A stretch of 64,000 nucleotides of DNA from Flavobacterium sp. LC2016-23 (GTDB taxonomy: Bacteria > Bacteroidota > Bacteroidia > Flavobacteriales > Flavobacteriaceae), in contig NZ_WKKE01000019.1 of the NCBI RefSeq assembly GCF_009674775.1, forward strand, positions 1 to 64,000. Direction: 5' to 3'. The notes under the pieces were generated by a model, which had not been told where the DNA came from, did no database searches, and was given only the letters and a program-made list of their open reading frames with translations. Below, piece by piece: positions 60,501 through 64,000 of this stretch. The position numbers and the translations under genes were made by a program. How positions within the stretch are numbered: the stretch's first letter is position 1; each line of letters opens with the position of its first letter.

Positions 60501-60572
60501 CTCGTTAAGGGTGCAAAAGTATATATTAATTTTGAATTATGAGTTATGAATTATGATTTTTTTTTAAAGAAA

Positions 60573-60705
60573 AAAGAATATAGAGTAAAGAGTATAGATC
60601 TTATCGCAAATTCTTTACTCTATAATGTTTACTCTATAATCTTTACTCTATATTCTTTACTCTATATTCTTTACTCTATATTCTTTACTCTATATTCTTT
60701 ACTCT
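60573..60705. repeat. 14-bp tandem repeat running into the acyl-CoA dehydrogenase gene
   Basis: Six full units of ATTCTTTACTCTAT (60610-60693, units 2 and 3 slightly diverged) plus a partial seventh (60694-60705). An inverted copy (AGAATATAGAGTAAAG) lies at 60576-60591, so the whole can fold into a hairpin. The partial unit contains the dehydrogenase stop codon and its last two codons (60699-60707 on the minus strand). Confidence 0.85.
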
Positions 60706-61841
60706 TTCAGTAAATTTCTGGATATAACTAATTTCTGAATTTCTGTCGTTCCTTCTCCGATCGTACATAATTTAGAATCACGATAGAATTTCTCAACAGG
60801 AAAGTCTTTTGTATATCCGTAACCACCATGAATCTGCACTGCTTCATTTGCCACTTTTACACAAACTTCCGACGCGTACATTTTAGCCATTGCGCCCATT
60901 GTGGTAACAGGTTTGTGTTCCTGCTTCAGGAAAGCAGCTTTATGCAATAATAATTCCGAAGCTTCGATTTCGGTTGCCATATCTGCCAACTTGAATGATA
61001 TTCCCTGAAAACTACTAATCGGCTGTCCAAACTGATATCTTTCTTTCGAATATTTTAATGCCGCTTCATAAGCTCCTTTTGCTATTCCTAACGACAAGGC
61101 ACCAATAGAAATGCGGCCTCCATCTAATACTTTCATTGCCTGTACAAAACCCTGCCCCACTTCTCCTAATCTGTTCGCATCCGGAACACGGCAATTATCA
61201 AAAACCAATTCGGCTGTTTCACTGGCTCGCATTCCTAATTTATTTTCTTTTTTACCAGATGTGAATCCAGGCATTCCTTTTTCAAAAACAAAAGCTGTCA
61301 TTCCTTTTGAATCCCCTTTTTCTCCTGTACGCACAATTACTACTGCAACATCACCTGAAATAGCATGTGTGATAAAATTCTTAGCACCATTTACAACCCA
61401 AAAATCACCATCTTTTACAGCAGTAGTATTCATTCCGCCGGCATCAGAACCCGTATTGTGTTCGGTCAGACCCCAGGCGCCAATAAATTCTGCAGTTGCT
61501 AATTTCGGTAACCATTTTTTCTTTTGTTCTTCATTTCCAAAAGTCAGGATATGATTCGTGCATAATGAATTATGGGCTGCAACAGACAAACCAATAGAAG
61601 GATCTACTTTGGATATTTCTTCCACAACTGTAATATATTCGTGATACCCTAAACCACTTCCACCGTATTCTTCAGGCACCAGGACTCCCATAAATCCCAT
61701 TTCCCCTAATTTTTTAAACAAAGGAACCGGAAAGATCTGAGCTTCGTCCCACTCCATTATATTAGGTCTGATATTTTTTTCTGCAAATTCTTTTATCGAT
61801 TGTGCAATCATCGACTGTGTTTCGTTATAATCAAAATTCAT
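60699..61841 (-). CDS. Acyl-CoA dehydrogenase
   Basis: A 380-residue FAD enzyme of the short/medium-chain acyl-CoA dehydrogenase type, which introduces the alpha-beta double bond in fatty-acid or amino-acid degradation. N-terminal helices (MNFDYNETQSMIAQSIKEFA), the FAD-binding block WGLTEHNTGSDAG (near 130), the arginine-containing GGRISIGALSLG and the C-terminal IHGGYGYTKDFP, then IGEGTTEIQ, with the probable catalytic Glu are intact. The stop codon sits in a tandem repeat. It is 14 bp after the helix-hairpin-helix gene, so they are probably one transcript. Confidence 0.94.
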   Translation of the reverse strand: MNFDYNETQSMIAQSIKEFAEKNIRPNIMEWDEAQIFPVPLFKKLGEMGFMGVLVPEEYGGSGLGYHEYITVVEEISKVDPSIGLSVAAHNSLCTNHILTFGNEEQKKKWLPKLATAEFIGAWGLTEHNTGSDAGGMNTTAVKDGDFWVVNGAKNFITHAISGDVAVVIVRTGEKGDSKGMTAFVFEKGMPGFTSGKKENKLGMRASETAELVFDNCRVPDANRLGEVGQGFVQAMKVLDGGRISIGALSLGIAKGAYEAALKYSKERYQFGQPISSFQGISFKLADMATEIEASELLLHKAAFLKQEHKPVTTMGAMAKMYASEVCVKVANEAVQIHGGYGYTKDFPVEKFYRDSKLCTIGEGTTEIQKLVISRNLLKE

Positions 61842-61855
61842 TGTAGTCAGTTTTT

Positions 61856-62761
61856 TTAGAACTCCAAATATAAACTAATTATTTTTGCTTTATCAACAGG
61901 AAAACCTTTAATTTTTGCTAAATCCTCAATATTTTTAAAATCTCCGTTCATACTTCTATGCGTTATGATTTGTTTCGCCAGTCCATATTTAAAATAATAG
62001 AACTGCGACAATTCTTTTAAAGACGCCTCATTTATGGGTATCTTTTTAAAATTGGGAAGCGAATAAATCCTAAAATTGGCATTTAATTCATACAGTACTT
62101 CCGGAGAAAGTCCCCAAACTTCATTCAGCTGCTCCATTGAGACAAAACCTCCCAGAATTTCTTTTTGCTTTAGTATTCGCAGCGACAAGGCTTCCCCAAT
62201 TCCAAATATGTTATCCAAATCTTCCTGCGTTGCCTGATTTATATCTTTTAAAACTTTTTTCTCTTTTTTGACAAAAGGACTACTCTTATACTTTTCATAT
62301 TCTTTATAATCCTTTTTATTGTCTACTAATACTTTTTTACTGGTTGTCCATTCGGGGAATTTAAAAAGAGGTGAAATAACTTTTAATAAGGAATCTGAAA
62401 TTCCGGTAACCTGCTGAAATTCTTTTGCCGAATTTACATATTTGTTTTCTTTTCGAAAAGCCATCAACCGGTCAATCTCATCAACAGACATTCCAAGTTT
62501 ATATCCTTTATAATCCGACATAAAATTCGGATTGAATAAATATACTTGTGGTTTGTTTCTATATTTTTCTGTTTTTAAAGAATCGATCTCGCTCTGAACT
62601 GCCATCCATTTTTCCTTTTCAGGAAAATATTTTTCCGGCGGACTGAAATTGACAAAAAAATAAATTGCCTGCAAACCCATAATTATTGCAAAAAGTATAA
62701 AAATTCCAATTCGTTGTTGTTTTGTAAACTTAAAGTAGATTCCTAAAGATTTAAAACGCAT
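61856..62761 (-). CDS. ComEA-like helix-hairpin-helix protein
   Basis: A 301-residue protein with an N-terminal membrane helix (about 18-37; IGIFILFAIIMGLQAIYFFV). Several helix-hairpin-helix units follow: MSVDEIDRLMAFRKENKYVN near 95, INQATQEDLDNIFGIGEALS near 175 and an end INEASLKELSQFYYFKYGLA. ComEA-type proteins bind DNA during natural transformation or repair; in Bacteroidota such proteins are longer and often single genes. A DNA-uptake role is possible, unproved. Only 14 bp separate it from the dehydrogenase. Confidence 0.85.
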   Translation of the reverse strand: MRFKSLGIYFKFTKQQRIGIFILFAIIMGLQAIYFFVNFSPPEKYFPEKEKWMAVQSEIDSLKTEKYRNKPQVYLFNPNFMSDYKGYKLGMSVDEIDRLMAFRKENKYVNSAKEFQQVTGISDSLLKVISPLFKFPEWTTSKKVLVDNKKDYKEYEKYKSSPFVKKEKKVLKDINQATQEDLDNIFGIGEALSLRILKQKEILGGFVSMEQLNEVWGLSPEVLYELNANFRIYSLPNFKKIPINEASLKELSQFYYFKYGLAKQIITHRSMNGDFKNIEDLAKIKGFPVDKAKIISLYLEF

Positions 62762-62964
62762 GTCTAAATAATTTTCAACTGTTATGAGGTCTAAATTAAA
62801 TCAAAAAAAATATTTTTTATTAAGAAAAGTAGTAAAAAAATATTTTTAACACTTTTTCCCATTTAATAATTGGAGTAAAAGTGATTAATGATTTCGAGGA
62901 ATAGCTGTTAGTTTTTCCTTATTAAATATAAATCTGAAACATTTTATAACTTAAAATTATATAA

Positions 62965-62998
62965 TTGTTTTTATTTTTTATAAAAAACAATACATTTG
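62965..62998 (+). promoter_or_regulatory. Candidate promoter of the C-terminal-edge permease
   Basis: TTG (62965-62967) and TACATTTG (62991-62998) are 23 bp apart, at the long end of the accepted spacing. The start codon follows at 63030. The rest of 62762-63029 is AT-rich with no other feature. Confidence 0.45.
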
Positions 62999-63029
62999 GA
63001 ACTTAATAACAATAAACCACTATTATAGT

Positions 63030-64000
63030 ATGTCAATTATGCGAGTTAAACCAATATCTGCTTTTGAAGCGGATATGAAGAAAAGTGATTTAAAGAGGGT
63101 TCTGGGAAAATGGAGCCTAACTGCCATTGGAGTTGGTGCCATTATTGGTGGAGGAATTTTTGTACTTACGGGTACGGGAGCCTATTATCATGCTGGTCCT
63201 GCGTTAGCACTTTCTTTCATTATTGCAGGTATTGCCTGTGTTTTTGCAGCTCTTTGTTATTCTGAGTTTGCCTCTATATTACCTGTTGAAGGCTCTGCAT
63301 ATGCATATGCTTATGGTACAATTGGAGAAATTTTTGCGTGGATTATTGGTTGGGGACTTATTCTTGAGTACGCAATGGGTTCCATGACGGTAGCAGTCTC
63401 CTGGTCAGGATACTTTAACAAACTGCTCAAAATGTTTCATATTCACCTCCCTGAATGGCTTACAACTGACCCTGCCAGTTACTCCGGAGAAGGTTTTTCT
63501 ATGAATCTGCCTGCTTTCTGTATCGTGATCCTGGTTATTTCATTACTTATAAAAGGAACTAAAAGTGCTGCAAAAGCAAATAACATGATTGTTATTCTTA
63601 AAGTTTCTGCCGTAATATTTGTAATTATTGCCGGTCTGTTCTTTATTGATACTGCTAACTGGCATCCTTTTATTCCTGCTGCTACTCAGATTATTGAAAA
63701 AGAAACTACTCACAATGCTTACGGAATAGGCGGAATTGTATCTGGAGCTGCAGCAATTTTCTTTGCTTATGTAGGTTTTGATGCTGTTTCTACACAAGCC
63801 GGAGAAGCTATTAATCCGAAAAAGGACGTTCCTTTTGCTATTATTGCTTCTTTATTAATTTGTACTACATTATACATTCTTGTTTCTTTAGTATTAACAG
63901 GAATGATGAATTATAAAGATTTTAATCCACTAGGAAAATACCCTGAAGCCATCAAAGCTCCTGTAGCCTATGCATTTGATATTGCAGGACAAGGCTGGGC
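63030..64000 (+). CDS. APC-family (cationic) amino-acid permease, 3-prime end outside
   Basis: The frame starts at ATG 63030 (MSIMRVKPISAFEADMKKSD) and stays open to the window end, at least 323 residues. The conserved GVGAIIGGGIFVLTG motif of the first helix, the LCYSEFASILPVEGSAYAYA block and AAAIFFAYVGFDAVSTQAGE near residue 250 are typical of the CAT (cationic amino-acid transporter) subgroup. It is unrelated in sequence detail to the permease at 21072-22481. Substrate unknown. The start could also be the Met at codon 4. Confidence 0.88.
   Translation, partial: MSIMRVKPISAFEADMKKSDLKRVLGKWSLTAIGVGAIIGGGIFVLTGTGAYYHAGPALALSFIIAGIACVFAALCYSEFASILPVEGSAYAYAYGTIGEIFAWIIGWGLILEYAMGSMTVAVSWSGYFNKLLKMFHIHLPEWLTTDPASYSGEGFSMNLPAFCIVILVISLLIKGTKSAAKANNMIVILKVSAVIFVIIAGLFFIDTANWHPFIPAATQIIEKETTHNAYGIGGIVSGAAAIFFAYVGFDAVSTQAGEAINPKKDVPFAIIASLLICTTLYILVSLVLTGMMNYKDFNPLGKYPEAIKAPVAYAFDIAGQGW

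Noticed and set aside
60610..60705. 14-bp tandem array as a CRISPR
   Set aside because: Units are contiguous with no spacers, and no cas genes are present. I saw no other array in the window.

Overview
The window is chromosomal DNA of a Flavobacterium-like member of the Bacteroidota. It is AT-rich, its promoters fit the Bacteroidota consensus (TTG or TTTG, 17-23 bp, TAnnTTTG), and most start codons lack a Shine-Dalgarno sequence, with one striking exception at rpsU. RpoB and RpoC have the length and sequence I recall from Flavobacterium. A SurA-like foldase, an exosortase/VIT pair and dispersed palindromic intergenic repeats fit the same group. No prophage, insertion sequence, CRISPR array or rRNA gene is visible.

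Region 1 (about 0.6-13.6 kb) holds a flavin-dependent monooxygenase and then a potassium-uptake (kdp) block: a sigma-54-type response regulator, a small conserved protein, three tiny one-helix ORFs (one is KdpF), KdpA, KdpB, KdpC, an outer-membrane beta-barrel protein, a KdpD sensor domain without a kinase, and a separate PAS/HAMP histidine kinase. Several gaps in this block carry different dispersed repeats. Region 2 (13.6-20.9 kb) holds a PAP2 phosphatase and a damage-response cassette: a LexA/CI-like autocleaving regulator divergent from dinB, a second DnaE and an AlkB-like dioxygenase, with TTGT/ACAA dyads in the shared promoter region. A DUF1810 protein follows.

Region 3 (21-43.9 kb) is metabolic and envelope-related: an amino-acid permease, a decayed methyltransferase pseudogene, a secreted alpha/beta hydrolase, a two-component pair, a LysM-NlpC/P60 hydrolase, two unrelated aconitases side by side, a VIT protein with its own exosortase, a MoxR ATPase, a SurA-like PPIase, an archaeal-type GH13 alpha-amylase and release factor 3.

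Region 4 (44-58.9 kb, minus strand) is the core information-processing cluster: tRNA-Thr, tRNA-Tyr, tRNA-Thr, tuf, tRNA-Trp, secE, nusG, rplK, rplA, rplJ, rplL, rpoB, rpoC and a DUF3467 protein. Region 5 (58.9-64 kb) has rpsU, xerC and a short hibernation factor, then an acyl-CoA dehydrogenase with a helix-hairpin-helix protein, and a second permease cut by the window end.

The most interesting points are the rewired kdp control system (split KdpD plus sigma-54 activator), the one-exosortase/one-substrate pair, the full-length Shine-Dalgarno of rpsU, the SOS-like cassette with its operators, a structured intergenic element with compensatory base changes, and several orphan hairpins that may be small RNAs or attenuators.
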